Assembly: GCF_002220095.1 (NCBI RefSeq)
Contig: NZ_CP022372.1
Span: 4,250,501 to 4,314,500, forward strand
Direction of reading: 5' to 3'
DNA length: 64,000 nucleotides
DNA from: Bosea sp. AS-1
GTDB taxonomy: Bacteria; Pseudomonadota; Alphaproteobacteria; Rhizobiales; Beijerinckiaceae
The notes beneath the pieces were generated by a model. It was given only the letters and a program-made list of their open reading frames with translations, was not told the origin of the DNA and did not search any database. Positions 27,617-37,168 of this stretch are shown here, in pieces. The position numbers and the translations under genes were made by a program. The stretch's first letter is position 1. Each line of letters opens with the position of its first letter.

Positions 27617-27696
27617 AGCGCAAAGCCGGACGCAAGGGCGCCCGGCGGTTTCCTCACGCAACTCGAATTGATGAGTCGCTGTTCGTCAGCGCCCGT

Positions 27697-29592
27697 TCAG
27701 GCCTGCCGCCGCTGTGACCAATCCTGCTCCACCTGCGCCATGGTCGCGGCCAGGGCATGCAGATCCGCGGCGTCGTCGCGGGTGCGGAAGCTGGCGACGA
27801 GGTCGTTGAGGCGTTGAATCTGGCCGGCGAGCGCCGTTGCGGAGGCAGCGCTCTGCTCGGCCAGAGCGGCGTTCTGCTGGGTCATCTCGTCCATATGGGC
27901 GACAGCCTGGCTCATCTCGTCGATGCCGTTCGACTGCTCTGCGGCGGCGGAAGAGATGTCCGAGACGGTTGCGGAGACCTTCTGCGAGGCCTCGACGATC
28001 CGCTCCAGCGCCGAGCCGGCCGAGCGGACGAGGCCGACGCCCTGCGCGACCTCGGCCCCCGATTCGGTGATGAGCGCCGTGATACCCTTGGCCGCCTCGC
28101 CTGAACGCTGAGCGAGCGTGCGGACCTCGGAGGCGACCACGGCGAAGCCTCGGCCGGCGTCGCCGGCCCGCGCGGCCTCGACCGCCGCGTTCAACGCCAG
28201 CAGATTGGTCTGGAAGGCGATCTCGTCGATCACGGTGGTGATGTCGGAGATCTTGCGCGAGGCCGCCTCGATCCGCGCCATGGCGTCGACGGCATCCTTG
28301 ACGATCGCGCCGCCCTTGCGGGCAACCTCCATCGCCTCGTCGGCGAGCGCGACCGCCTGCTGCGATGCATGGGCGGAGGCCTTGACGGAAGCGGCGAGCT
28401 GCTCGGTGGTGGCCGCCGTCTCCTCCAGCGAGGAGGCCTGCTCCTCGGTACGCTTGGAAAGGTCATCGGCGCCGGTGTTGATCTCGTGCGCGGCGTTGCC
28501 GACATCGCCCGAGGTCGCCTGGATGGTGCGGATCGTCTCCGAGAGATGGGCCACCGCGAGATTGAAGTCGTCGCGCAATTTCTCGTACTCGACGGCGAGA
28601 TCGGCCTCGATGCGGCAGGTCAGGTCGCCGCGCGAAAGCCGGTCCAACCCCTCGCCCAGGGCTTCCATCACCTTGAGTTGCTCGGCGGCGAGCATTTCCT
28701 GCTCGCGGGCGCGGGCGGTGCGCTCCTGCTCGGCGAGGCGGCGCTGCGCCTCGGTCGCCTCGCGCCCCTCGGCCGTCTCGGCCTCGAGGCGGCGCACTGC
28801 GAGCCCGTTCTCCTTGAAGACCTGCACCGCGCGCGCCATGGCGCCGATCTCGTCGCGGCGGCCCTGACCGTCGATCTCGATCGCGTAGTTGCCGGTGGCG
28901 AGGTCGTCCATCCGCGCCTTGAGCGTGTCGAGCGGCCTGGTGATCGACTGCCGGGCCAGCAGCATCGCGCCGAGCAGGCCCAGCAGCACGCCGGCAAAGG
29001 ACAGGACCAGCAGGATCATGTCGAGCTGCTTCGCCTCGGCGTCGAGCGCGAGCCCGTCGGCCTGCGTCTGGCTCTTGATCTCGCCATTGAGCTTGACCGC
29101 ATCGGCGATGATGGCGCCGAAGGCGCGATCGAGTTCCGACATCACCGAAAGCGCCGGCAGATCCTCGTCGCGCGAGGCCTGGGCGAGGACGTCGTCGATC
29201 TTCGGCTTCAGCTCTGAAATCGCCCGCGAGAGCTTGTCGAATTCGGCATGGCGCTCGGGGAAGGTGATCTTCGCGTTGACCAGTTGCTGGAGCGCGAGGT
29301 CGTAGCCCTTGCGCGCCTCCTCGATGCTCGTCGCATTCTGCTTCATGTATTCGGGGTAGGCGATCGCCTTGTAGAGATCGCGCAGCACATAGCTGGTCAC
29401 CAGTGTCGACTGGGCCGAATCGAGGATGGCGGCGGCACGCTGATCGATCAGTTCGGAATAGGTCTTCTGGATGCGGGCATATTCACGCCCCGCATAGATC
29501 GCAGTACCGATGCTGATGATACCGATCGCGACGAGCGGAAGCGCGATCTTGGTGCGGATGCTCAGATCCTTGAGGCGCAGAGAGAACTTCAT
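27697..29592 (-). CDS. Methyl-accepting chemotaxis protein
   Basis: 631 aa. Helix 1 (residues about 14-36), a four-helix-bundle periplasmic sensor (37-190), helix 2 (191-214), HAMP ([20 protein letters not shown]), a long coiled coil, a second HAMP-like unit ([20 protein letters not shown]) and the signalling hairpin with [20 protein letters not shown] and the tip region after it. No C-terminal CheR-tethering pentapeptide is seen. No che genes are nearby, so it is an orphan receptor. AGGTGG precedes the start on the minus strand. Confidence 0.97.
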   Translation of the reverse strand: MKFSLRLKDLSIRTKIALPLVAIGIISIGTAIYAGREYARIQKTYSELIDQRAAAILDSAQSTLVTSYVLRDLYKAIAYPEYMKQNATSIEEARKGYDLALQQLVNAKITFPERHAEFDKLSRAISELKPKIDDVLAQASRDEDLPALSVMSELDRAFGAIIADAVKLNGEIKSQTQADGLALDAEAKQLDMILLVLSFAGVLLGLLGAMLLARQSITRPLDTLKARMDDLATGNYAIEIDGQGRRDEIGAMARAVQVFKENGLAVRRLEAETAEGREATEAQRRLAEQERTARAREQEMLAAEQLKVMEALGEGLDRLSRGDLTCRIEADLAVEYEKLRDDFNLAVAHLSETIRTIQATSGDVGNAAHEINTGADDLSKRTEEQASSLEETAATTEQLAASVKASAHASQQAVALADEAMEVARKGGAIVKDAVDAMARIEAASRKISDITTVIDEIAFQTNLLALNAAVEAARAGDAGRGFAVVASEVRTLAQRSGEAAKGITALITESGAEVAQGVGLVRSAGSALERIVEASQKVSATVSDISSAAAEQSNGIDEMSQAVAHMDEMTQQNAALAEQSAASATALAGQIQRLNDLVASFRTRDDAADLHALAATMAQVEQDWSQRRQA

Positions 29593-29698
29593 GCCGTGCC
29601 CACCTGTCCGGCGGCCGGCCGGCCGCTCCCCGTGGGCACAATTCAGCCAAAATCATAAAAATGCGTTAGACGCGGCCTGAATCGTTCGTTTCGGCCAT

Positions 29699-29729
29699 AA
29701 AAAAGGGCGGAAGCACGAAGCTCCCGCCC
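29699..29729 (-). terminator. Intrinsic terminator after the DUF1127 gene
   Basis: On the minus strand: GGGCGGGAGC, loop TTCGT, GCTTCCGCCC, then TTTTTT. The 10-bp stem has one G-T pair. It lies 22 nt past the DUF1127 stop and separates that gene from the chemoreceptor. Confidence 0.92.
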
Positions 29730-29751
29730 ACAGAGACGCGACGCCAAGGGG

Positions 29752-30123
29752 TCAGGCGCAGCGTGCAACCACGAAATCGGCCTTCTTCGCCAGCATCGGC
29801 TCCGGCGAGCCCTTGATGGCGGCATGGCGAACGGCATGCTCGCGCCTCGCATTCGCGATATCGGAACGCGAGCGCGAGCGTGAAGCCAGCACTGCCGACG
29901 GATCCTTCAGCCAGGACGTCGCCAGCGCGCCGGCGATATCGGAATGGACGAGGCCGATGTCCTTGAGGCCGCGCTCGTCGAGCTCGGCGAGGCGCATCAC
30001 CTCGCGGCGGTGGATCAGCGCGCGCACGAAGGAAACGGGGATTTGAATTCCGGCAGTGGCGACGCGCACGATACCGGCCGGAACGGACGACAGTGACTTC
30101 GTGGCAATGGTCATGAGCAGCAT
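29752..30123 (-). CDS. DUF1127 (YjiS-like) domain protein
   Basis: 123 aa. The DUF1127 core, REVMRLAELDERGLKDIGLV followed by HSDIAGALATSWLKDPSAVL, lies at residues 40-79, preceded by a hydrophobic/amphipathic start and followed by an Arg/Ser-rich stretch (ASRSRSRSD). That is longer than the common 45-75 aa DUF1127 proteins. AGGAGG 6 nt before ATG 30123 gives a strong start. Small DUF1127 proteins are typical targets of the LysR regulators VtlR/LsrB, and a LysR gene lies divergently upstream. Confidence 0.88.
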   Translation of the reverse strand: MLLMTIATKSLSSVPAGIVRVATAGIQIPVSFVRALIHRREVMRLAELDERGLKDIGLVHSDIAGALATSWLKDPSAVLASRSRSRSDIANARREHAVRHAAIKGSPEPMLAKKADFVVARCA

Positions 30124-30223
30124 GACGGCCTCCTGGCGGAATGCGAGAATGGATCGGTATCCTCCTCCAGCCCGGACGCACCCACTGGCTGAAATCCCGG
30201 AGAACATCTGCAGGATAGCGAGA

Positions 30224-30238
30224 GGCTGGCCATCAGCC
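30224..30238. promoter_or_regulatory. Inverted repeat in the DUF1127/LysR divergent gap
   Basis: GGCTG-GCCAT-CAGCC (30224-30238) lies in the 177-nt region between the two divergent starts, 63 nt before the LysR ATG. Its size and place fit a LysR-type site, but it is not a strict T-N11-A, so the call is tentative. Confidence 0.35.
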
Positions 30239-30300
30239 AAACGAATGGTTATGATGTCTCGCAACACGGATATTGATGATCCATTCGACGGGGTATCGCC

Positions 30301-31182
30301 ATGGCCCATGTGCTCGACGCCGATCAGTTGAAGACCTTCGTCGCCATTGCCGATACCGGCTCCTTCACCCGCGCCGCGGAGATCGTGTTCAAGACGCAAT
30401 CGGCCGTCTCGATGCAGATGAAGCGCCTCGAGGAGCGGATCGGGCGTCCTCTGTTCGGGCGCGACGGACGTCATGCCAAGCTCACGGAGGATGGCGAGCG
30501 CCTGCTCGACTACGCCCGGCGGATCGTCCGGCTGAACCTCGAATGCGTCGCGACCTTCACCGATGCCGATCTGAAGGGCCGCATCCGGCTCGGCGTGCCG
30601 GATGATTATGCCGACCGCTACCTGCCTGAGATCCTCGCCCGCTTCGCGCGCTCGAATCCGCGGGCCGAGGTCACCGTCGTCTGCGAGCCGACCCCGATGC
30701 TGGCCGAGCGGATCGCCACCGGCGATATCGACCTCGCGATCATCACCCATGTCGAAAGCCGCGGCCAGGGTGAGATCATCCGCATCGAGCCCCTGCTCTG
30801 GGTCACCTCCGCGCGCCACACGGTGCATGAGGAGGATCCGCTGCCGCTGGCGCTGGGGCGCCCGACCTGCAACTGGCGGCAGGCGGCGGTCGATGCGCTG
30901 GAGGCCAAGAGCCGCCGCTTCCGCGTGCTCTATGCGAGCTGGAACTCGACGGCCGTGGGCGCCGCGGTGGTGGCGGGGCTCGCCGTCTCGGTGCTGCCCG
31001 AGAGTGCCGTCAGGCCGGGGATGCGGATCCTGGGGCCGTCGGAGGGATTCGCGACCCTGCCGTCATGCAAGATCGGTCTGCTGCGCACGCGCTTCGATCC
31101 GTCAGTGCTCTCCAATGCGCTGGCCGAGCACATCATCCAGAGCCTCGACAATCTGGCGAGCTTCAAGACCGCGGCTGAGTAG
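30301..31182 (+). CDS. LysR family regulator, VtlR/LsrB-like by context
   Basis: 293 aa. N-terminal helix-turn-helix: LKTFVAIADTGSFTRAAEIV and QSAVSMQMKRLEERIGRPLF; C-terminal type-2 periplasmic-binding-fold effector domain from about residue 92 (GRIRLGVPDDYADRYLPEIL). In Brucella, VtlR activates small DUF1127 genes; here the regulator sits divergent to one. Orthology is inferred from that arrangement and the SAVSMQMKRLE helix, not from a tree. Confidence 0.9.
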   Translation: MAHVLDADQLKTFVAIADTGSFTRAAEIVFKTQSAVSMQMKRLEERIGRPLFGRDGRHAKLTEDGERLLDYARRIVRLNLECVATFTDADLKGRIRLGVPDDYADRYLPEILARFARSNPRAEVTVVCEPTPMLAERIATGDIDLAIITHVESRGQGEIIRIEPLLWVTSARHTVHEEDPLPLALGRPTCNWRQAAVDALEAKSRRFRVLYASWNSTAVGAAVVAGLAVSVLPESAVRPGMRILGPSEGFATLPSCKIGLLRTRFDPSVLSNALAEHIIQSLDNLASFKTAAE

Positions 31183-31206
31183 GGAGAGCCTGACCAGCGC
31201 GCCAAA

Positions 31207-31386
31207 TCATGGACTAGGGAAAGCAGCGGCAACCGACTGGAAGAAGCCAAGAACGGATTGGCCGATCAACGTCGCCCCGGCTATGATCGAGAGCGAGACC
31301 AGGCACGCGATGAAGCCATACTCGATCGCAGTCGCGCCACGTTCGTCGCGAAGAAAACCGGCAAAGCTGGTGCGTGTCCTGACCAT
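31207..31386 (-). CDS. Flp/Fap-type pilin subunit
   Basis: 59 aa, reading minus strand from ATG 31386 to TGA 31207. It has a basic leader (MVRTRTSFAGFLRDERG), the prepilin peptidase site with cleavage after Gly and Glu at +5 (RG|ATAIEYGFIA), and one hydrophobic helix ending ATLIGQSVLGFFQSVAAAF. This is the standard Flp layout. No tad/cpa assembly genes lie in the window, so it is an orphan pilin or relies on a distant tad locus. It sits tail to tail with the LysR gene, 24 nt apart. Confidence 0.88.
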   Translation of the reverse strand: MVRTRTSFAGFLRDERGATAIEYGFIACLVSLSIIAGATLIGQSVLGFFQSVAAAFPSP

Positions 31387-31474
31387 GCCGCTAGGTTAGG
31401 GACCAAGCTGCCGCCAAATCGTTAATCCACCCGCTGCAATGCCGCGGATATGACGTTTTTTTGCTGCCCTGGCT

Positions 31475-32854
31475 CTAAAGGGCCAGCTCGGAGAAAACGG
31501 GCTCGACCTTGCCGCCCCAGGGGCCGCGATAACGGGCTTCGAGACGCTGCGCCAAAGTCTGGCCGCTTGCCAGAATCTCCTGCACAGGCGCGAGATGGCG
31601 GCTCTCATCCTGCCCGGAGGCGTCGCGACGGGCGCGGCGCACGAGGCCGGCACGGGACAGTTCCAGCACCTCGGCCGCGACCTCGGCCAGCTTGCGGCCA
31701 GCGATGCGGGCTTCGAGGCCTAGCTTCGGTGCAGTATCGCGCAGGACCTGCCGCTCGGCGGCGCTCCAGCCCTTGACCAGATCCCAGGCGGCATCGAGCG
31801 CGCCGCGATCATAGAGCAACCCGACCCAGAAGGCCGGAAGCGCCGTCAGCATCTCCGGCGGGCCGGCATCGGCGCCGCGCATTTCGAGGAAGCGCTTCAG
31901 CCTGACTTCGGGGAACAGGGTCGAGAGATGATTTGCCCAATCCGACATGGTGGCGCGCTCGCCCGGAAGCTGCTTCAGCTTGCCCGCCAGCAGGTCGCGG
32001 AAGGAGGCACCGGCGACGTCGTGATAGGTCTCGCCGCGCTTGACGAAATACATCGGCACATCGAGCGCCCAGTCGACATAGGCCTCGTAAGACATGCCCT
32101 CGTCGAAGGCGAAGGCGAGCATGCCGGAACGGTCATTGTCGGTGTGGCACCAGATCTCCGAGCGCATGGACTGGAAACCGTTGAGCTTGCCCTCGAGGAA
32201 GGGCGAGGTGGCGAAGAGCGCCGTCGCCAGCGGTTGCAGCGCCAGCGAGACGCGCAGCTTGCGCACCATGTCGGCTTCGCTGGCGAAATCGAGATTGACC
32301 TGCACCGTGCAGGTCCGGAACATCATGTCGAGGCCCATCGTGCCGACCTTCGGCATGTAGTTCGCCATGATCTTGTAACGCCCCTTCGGCATTACCGGCG
32401 TCTCGGCGCGGGTCCAGAGCGGCGAGGCGCCCAGCGCCGCGAATCCGATTCCATGCGGCTCGGCGACGGCCTTGACGTCGGCGAGATGGGCGGCGAGTTC
32501 AGCTTCGGTCTGATGGATGTCCTCCAGCGGCGCACCGGACAGCTCGAACTGGCCGCCGGGCTCCAGCGAGATGGCGCCACCGCCGTCAGGCCCGCCGAGG
32601 CCGATGATGTGGCCGGCGTCGACGATCGGCTCCCAGCCGAGGCGCTGCTGCATGCCTTCGAGCAAGGCCCGGATGCCGCCCGCGCCGACGCGACCTTCAT
32701 AGGGCACCGGTGCCAGATCCTGACGGTAGAACGGGAATTTTTCATGCTCCGTTCCGATCCGGAAACGTGCTTCCGGTTTCTCGCCGGCGGCGATCCAGGA
32801 AATCAACTCCTCCTTGGAGCCGATCGGGGTCGAATCGGTCACATCGCGAGCCAT
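31475..32854 (-). CDS. gshA: Glutamate-cysteine ligase, plant/alphaproteobacterial type
   Basis: 459 aa; first step of glutathione synthesis, ATP-dependent. Signatures of the GshA class shared with plants: FRIGTEHEKFPF, EPGGQFELSGAPL, RYKIMANYMPKVGTMGLDMM, TCTVQVNLDF and RSEIWCHTDNDRSGM. Single gene, with a 172-nt gap upstream to rsmE that shows no feature. Its product supplies the GST and probably regulates the Kef system nearby. Confidence 0.97.
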   Translation of the reverse strand: MARDVTDSTPIGSKEELISWIAAGEKPEARFRIGTEHEKFPFYRQDLAPVPYEGRVGAGGIRALLEGMQQRLGWEPIVDAGHIIGLGGPDGGGAISLEPGGQFELSGAPLEDIHQTEAELAAHLADVKAVAEPHGIGFAALGASPLWTRAETPVMPKGRYKIMANYMPKVGTMGLDMMFRTCTVQVNLDFASEADMVRKLRVSLALQPLATALFATSPFLEGKLNGFQSMRSEIWCHTDNDRSGMLAFAFDEGMSYEAYVDWALDVPMYFVKRGETYHDVAGASFRDLLAGKLKQLPGERATMSDWANHLSTLFPEVRLKRFLEMRGADAGPPEMLTALPAFWVGLLYDRGALDAAWDLVKGWSAAERQVLRDTAPKLGLEARIAGRKLAEVAAEVLELSRAGLVRRARRDASGQDESRHLAPVQEILASGQTLAQRLEARYRGPWGGKVEPVFSELAL

Positions 32855-33026
32855 GGGCGCTCCGGCAGAACAGGCGACAAGGCCAAGGCTCCCGGCAGCC
32901 GATCGGCCGCGGGTTCAAGGCATGAGGGAGACAGACATAGGCGAGAGCCCGACGCGCGACAACGACCCTCGCCTTGCATTCGCGAAAGGGCGCCAAGCGC
33001 TGGCAGCAGGACCGGTTCGGAAAGCT

Positions 33027-33773
33027 TCAGCGGGCGCGCCAATCTCCGAGCACCGCCTGGACCACGGCAAGCGCCGCGACGGCGGCGGTGTCGGCGCGCA
33101 AGATGCGCGGCCCGAGCGAGATCGCCAGCGTGTTGGGGCGGGCCCCGATCAACCGTCGCTCGCTCTCCTCGAAGCCCCCTTCCGGCCCGATCAACAGCGC
33201 AAGCGGCGTGGCGGGGCGGGATTGCAGCGCCGCGACAGGGCTGCCCTGCTCCAGCCCCTCGTCGCAGAAGACGAGCAACCGCCCGGGGTCGAGTGCCGCC
33301 AGCGCCGCCTCGAGCGTCTGTTCCGCATCGATGCGTGGCAGGTCGAGGATGCCGCATTGCTCGGCCGCCTCGACGGCGTTGGCCCGCATCCGGTCGAGAT
33401 TGAGCCGCGAGACCTGGGTCCGGCGGGTCAGGACGGGCTGGAGGACGCCCGCGCCCATCTCGACCGCCTTCTGCACCATATAGTCCAGTCGCGCATGCTT
33501 CAGCGGTGCGAAGAGATAATGCAGATCCGCCGGCGGCGGCTGCGACTTCACCTGGCGTTCGAGGCCAAGGCGCGCCTGCTTGCGCCCTTCCGGCGCTACG
33601 CGCGCCAGCCATTCGCCGTCGCGTCCGTTGAAGACGAGGATGGCGTCGCCGGCCCTGAGACGCAGGACATTCAGGAGATAGTTCGACTGGTCCCGCTCCA
33701 GCGGCAGATCCGCTCCGGCGGCGAAAGCCGCATCGATGAACAGGCGATGGCGCGCGAAATCGGGAGTGGACAT
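33027..33773 (-). CDS. rsmE: 16S rRNA m3U1498 methyltransferase
   Basis: 248 aa SPOUT methyltransferase. PUA-like N-terminus (YLLNVLRLRAGDAILVFNG) and the knotted SAM-binding C-terminus (LALLIGPEGGFEESE, ISLGPRILRADTAAVAAL) are clear. ATG at 33773 (STPDFARHRLFID) is chosen; an in-frame extension of 37 residues upstream is unlike the family. Confidence 0.95.
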   Translation of the reverse strand: MSTPDFARHRLFIDAAFAAGADLPLERDQSNYLLNVLRLRAGDAILVFNGRDGEWLARVAPEGRKQARLGLERQVKSQPPPADLHYLFAPLKHARLDYMVQKAVEMGAGVLQPVLTRRTQVSRLNLDRMRANAVEAAEQCGILDLPRIDAEQTLEAALAALDPGRLLVFCDEGLEQGSPVAALQSRPATPLALLIGPEGGFEESERRLIGARPNTLAISLGPRILRADTAAVAALAVVQAVLGDWRAR

Positions 33774-33967
33774 CGGGGCTCGGCCGCTTCCTTCATCAAG
33801 AAATCTGTTGAGAGCGACGCGAAAACCGCCACATTCCTCGCCTAACGGCAAGTCCTTCCTCGACGATGGCAGATGGACTCGCAAGAGTCGTTGGCGTCTA
33901 CGGCGCCTGCTGTTAAGGACATGTTCGCGGATCGGCCAGAGGTGGCCGGCAATCGGAGAAGGGAATC

Positions 33968-34447
33968 ATGCGGCTCAGGACGGCTTCGGGATTGGCAGCG
34001 ACGCTCGGCTTCGCCATGGCCTCGCTCTTGATCACCTCACCGGCCAGCGCGCAGGTCTCCGGTTGCGAACCGCTGCAGAAGCTGCTGACGACACGGCAGT
34101 CGATGGTGGCCAAGATCACCGCGGCGCAGAAGGCCAAGCGCAAGATGACGCCGCAAGAGGCCTGCAGCACCTTCGGCACGCTGGTGAACAATGGCAACGA
34201 AACCCTGAAGTTCGCCAATGCCAACAAGGATTGGTGCCAGATCCCGCCTTCGTTCATCGACGGGCTCAAGGCCGACAACGCGCGGATCGCGACGTTCCGC
34301 GGCCAAGCCTGCAACGCGGTGAAGCAGCAGGCCCAGATGCAGCGCCGTGCCCAGCAGCAGGCCCAGGGCGCCAATCCCTTCGGCGGCGCCGATTCGATCA
34401 CCAGCGGCGCCGGCGGCGGGCTGAAGGTTCCCCGCGGCGCCCTCTAA
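33968..34447 (+). CDS. Small exported protein (hypothetical)
   Basis: 159 aa with a signal peptide (cleavage near ASA, residue 28). The mature part holds four cysteines (SGCEPL, EACSTF, DWCQIP, QACNAV) that could form two disulfides, then a Gln-rich tail (KQQAQMQRRAQQQAQ) and a Gly-rich end. Found 18 nt before ubiA. Family not recognised; periplasmic by inference. GGAG-like GAAGGGAA precedes the start. Confidence 0.8.
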   Translation: MRLRTASGLAATLGFAMASLLITSPASAQVSGCEPLQKLLTTRQSMVAKITAAQKAKRKMTPQEACSTFGTLVNNGNETLKFANANKDWCQIPPSFIDGLKADNARIATFRGQACNAVKQQAQMQRRAQQQAQGANPFGGADSITSGAGGGLKVPRGAL

Positions 34448-34465
34448 GCCAGGGACGCGCCGGCC

Positions 34466-35434
34466 ATGTCGGACCCAGTCCATGCCGGCCCCGCACCGGG
34501 ACGCGACGCTCCGCTCCCCGACGCGCTGAAAGGCCACTGGGTCGACACCCGCGCCCCGCGCGCGACCCGCCCCTTCCTGAAGCTCGCGCGAATCGAGCGA
34601 CCGATCGGCTGGTGGCTCATCCTGCTGCCCTGCTGGTGGGGTGCGGGACTGGCTGCGATCGCCGCCGGGCGCCCCTATCCCGATCCCTGGCACTGCCTGC
34701 TGTTCCTGCTCGGCGCGATCCTGATGCGCGGCGCGGGCTGCACCTTCAACGACATCATCGACCGCAAGCTCGACGCCGAGGTGGCCCGCACGCGCGGCCG
34801 GCCGCTGCCCTCCGGGCAGGTCAGCGTCTGGGCGGCTGTGCTGTTCATGGTCGCGCAGGCGCTGGTCGCGCTGCCCATTTTGCTGCAGTTCAACCGCTTC
34901 ACGATCGTCCTGGGCCTCGCTTCGCTGGTGATCGTGGCGATCTACCCGTTCATGAAGCGCATCACCAACATGCCGCAATTCGTGCTCGGCCTCGCCTTCT
35001 CCTGGGGTGCGCTGCTTGGCTGGAGCGCCGTGTTCGGCCGGCTCGATGCGCCGGCCTATCTCGCCTACGCCGCCGCCATCGCCTGGACCGTCGGCTACGA
35101 CACGATCTATGCGATGCAGGACATCGAGGACGACGCCATCGTCGGCATCAAGTCGAGCGCGCGCTATTTCGGCAACCACACGCGCGAGGCGGTGGCACTC
35201 TGCTTCGCGCTGACGACGCTGCTCAGCGGAGCCGCGATCTGGCTGGTCGGCGGCGGGGTCTTCGCCTGGCTTGGCTTCGCCGCCTTCGTCGCCCATCTCG
35301 GCTGGCAGGTGACGCGGATCAAGGGGGCGAACGCGGCGCTGGCGCTGAGGCTGTTCCGCTCCAACCAGTATGCCGGGCTGCTTCTCGCCGCCGGGTTCGC
35401 GCTCGACGCGCTCAGCCGGAACCTCTTCGCCTAG
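34466..35434 (+). CDS. ubiA: 4-Hydroxybenzoate polyprenyltransferase
   Basis: 322 aa membrane prenyltransferase of ubiquinone synthesis. First Asp-rich motif NDIIDRKLDAEVARTRGRP and second motif YDTIYAMQDIEDDAIVGIKS are both intact; about eight to nine helices. The start MSDPVHAG includes an N-terminal extension of about 35 residues before the core KLARIERPIGWWLLL-like helix. Follows the small exported gene by 18 nt. Confidence 0.95.
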   Translation: MSDPVHAGPAPGRDAPLPDALKGHWVDTRAPRATRPFLKLARIERPIGWWLILLPCWWGAGLAAIAAGRPYPDPWHCLLFLLGAILMRGAGCTFNDIIDRKLDAEVARTRGRPLPSGQVSVWAAVLFMVAQALVALPILLQFNRFTIVLGLASLVIVAIYPFMKRITNMPQFVLGLAFSWGALLGWSAVFGRLDAPAYLAYAAAIAWTVGYDTIYAMQDIEDDAIVGIKSSARYFGNHTREAVALCFALTTLLSGAAIWLVGGGVFAWLGFAAFVAHLGWQVTRIKGANAALALRLFRSNQYAGLLLAAGFALDALSRNLFA

Positions 35435-35487
35435 ATCATCGCGCGTTCCATCCGACGCGATAACGACGACCTATCCCATCCGATGCC

Positions 35488-36009
35488 TTAATCGACCAGC
35501 CGCTCGCTCGGGACGACGGCCGGCAGCTCGGCCAGTCGGCCCGGCTTGCGTCGCGTCAGAAAGCGCGGGCGGCGCCCGTTGAGGAAGGCGTGGCGCCGAC
35601 GGATGCGCACCGGACCGAGCGCGACGCGGCCGATCTGCGGAAACGGCGCCGTCACCTTGCCGTCGACCGATTCGAGCAGCAGCGGCAGGCCGCTGCTGCG
35701 GCCGAAATCGCGCCAGAGTGCCACGGCATCGAGCTGATCGACGCTGGCGACGACAATCGAGCGGCCGTCGCCCGCCGTCAGGGCGAGTTCGAAGCGCTCA
35801 TCGTCGCCCGTCGGATTGGCGAGCCGCAGCGCGACACCGCTCCACCCCGCCGAGGCGCGCAGGATCCGGACGGAACCGACGCGCTCAAGGCCGGGCGCCG
35901 AGGGCTGGCGCGGCATCGGATTGCGGGGGACGATCGCTGTGGTGGTCGACCCACCGGGGAGATGCGGCGCAAAACCGCCCTCCCCGGCGGCCGGCGTGAC
36001 GCTGGCCAT
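35488..36009 (-). CDS. DUF6101-like protein (hypothetical)
   Basis: 173 aa. The C-terminal part RIRRRHAFLNGRRPRFLTRR and a beta-rich middle (SGVALRLANPTGDDERFELAL) match my memory of DUF6101 proteins of Hyphomicrobiales; I could not check this. No signal peptide. ATG at 36009 is preferred over an in-frame TTG at 36042. Convergent with ubiA. Function unknown. Confidence 0.7.
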   Translation of the reverse strand: MASVTPAAGEGGFAPHLPGGSTTTAIVPRNPMPRQPSAPGLERVGSVRILRASAGWSGVALRLANPTGDDERFELALTAGDGRSIVVASVDQLDAVALWRDFGRSSGLPLLLESVDGKVTAPFPQIGRVALGPVRIRRRHAFLNGRRPRFLTRRKPGRLAELPAVVPSERLVD

Positions 36010-36257
36010 CGGTAATAACGCCTCTCTTAATCCCTGCTGCAACGGAGCCCTCTGTCGATGCCGGGGCTCTCGTGCTTGCCAGGCGAGGATGTGTCGCAGG
36101 CGTGTCCGAGCGCTTAATGGGTTCGGTTAAAGGACTGTGATTTGCGGCTGGCAGCCTCCAAAGGGGCGGCTTTCCGGCGGGATGATTGACGGAATCTTTC
36201 GATCCGCGGGCGCATTTTCGGCTTGAAACCGCGGCATTCGCGTTCGATAGGGAAGCC

Positions 36258-37082
36258 ATGAGCGCATCCACGCTACCCCTCGCCGCCGACCTGATGAAGG
36301 CGGCGGGCGAGAGCTGTCTCGAAGCCGGCGCCATCGCCCTCGATCTGTTTCGACCGGGAGCGCCGACCGCGGCGCGGACCTGGTCCAAGAGCGGCGGCTC
36401 GCCGGTAACGGAAGCCGATATCGGCGTCGACACCTTCCTGCGCGTGCGCCTCTCGGCGCTGCTGCCCGAGGCCGCGTGGCTGTCGGAAGAGACCGTCGAC
36501 GACGCGCAGCGCCTGTCGCGCCGCTTCGTCTGGGTGGTCGACCCGATCGATGGCACGCGCGCCTATATGAGCGGTTCGCCGGACTGGGCCGTCTGCGTGG
36601 CCCTGCTCGACGAGGGCTCCCCCGTGCTCGGCATCGTCCACGCCCCGGCCTGCGGCGCGACCTATACCGCGATCGCCGGCAGCGGCGCGAAGCGGAACGG
36701 CGAAGCCATCCGCACCTCCTCGGTCCGGACGCTCGCCGCCGCCCGGATCGCCGGACCGAAGCCAATGCTCGAGGCGCTGGCGCGGGTCCAGCCTTTCGAG
36801 GCGGTCGGCAAGATCCCCTCGCTCGCCCTGCGGCTCACGCGCATAGCCGACGGCACCATCGATGCCGGGCTGATCTCGCCCGACGCGCGCGACTGGGATC
36901 TCGCGGCGGCCGATCTCGTGCTGCGCGAGGCCGGCGGGCGCCTGAGCGGCGACGATGGAGCGTCCGTGGCCTATAACCGCCCGATCCCGATGCATGGCAT
37001 GCTGGTGGCGAGCGCCGGCGCACTTGCGGCCCCCTTGCTGGAGGCCCTCGCGCAATTGCACACGCCGGCGCAGCCGGGCTGA
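36258..37082 (+). CDS. Inositol monophosphatase-family / CysQ-like phosphatase
   Basis: 274 aa, Mg-dependent lithium-sensitive phosphatase fold. Metal site: LLPEAAWLSEETVDD (Glu) and WVVDPIDGTRAYMSG (Asp-Pro-Ile-Asp-Gly-Thr), and the distal Asp in DARDWDLAAADLVLREAGG. Likely converts 3'-phosphoadenosine 5'-phosphate or acts on inositol phosphates; the Arg/Tyr after DGT leans to CysQ. ATG at 36258 chosen over an in-frame start at 36186. It leads the lipid A cluster. The 248-nt gap upstream holds no gene. Confidence 0.88.
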   Translation: MSASTLPLAADLMKAAGESCLEAGAIALDLFRPGAPTAARTWSKSGGSPVTEADIGVDTFLRVRLSALLPEAAWLSEETVDDAQRLSRRFVWVVDPIDGTRAYMSGSPDWAVCVALLDEGSPVLGIVHAPACGATYTAIAGSGAKRNGEAIRTSSVRTLAAARIAGPKPMLEALARVQPFEAVGKIPSLALRLTRIADGTIDAGLISPDARDWDLAAADLVLREAGGRLSGDDGASVAYNRPIPMHGMLVASAGALAAPLLEALAQLHTPAQPG

Positions 37083-37168
37083 ATTTTTCAACTTGGTCGA
37101 CTGCGCCCGCTCGCGCCCGCGCGCGAGATGGCTTAAGGGGGCGCGGGGCCATCCTGCTGGAGAGAACG

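Noticed and set aside
36095..36165. Sequence resembling a tRNA-Ser/Tyr 5' half (GTGTCCGAGCG...)
   Set aside because: No matching acceptor stem or TTCGA arm downstream; similarity is short and does not fold.
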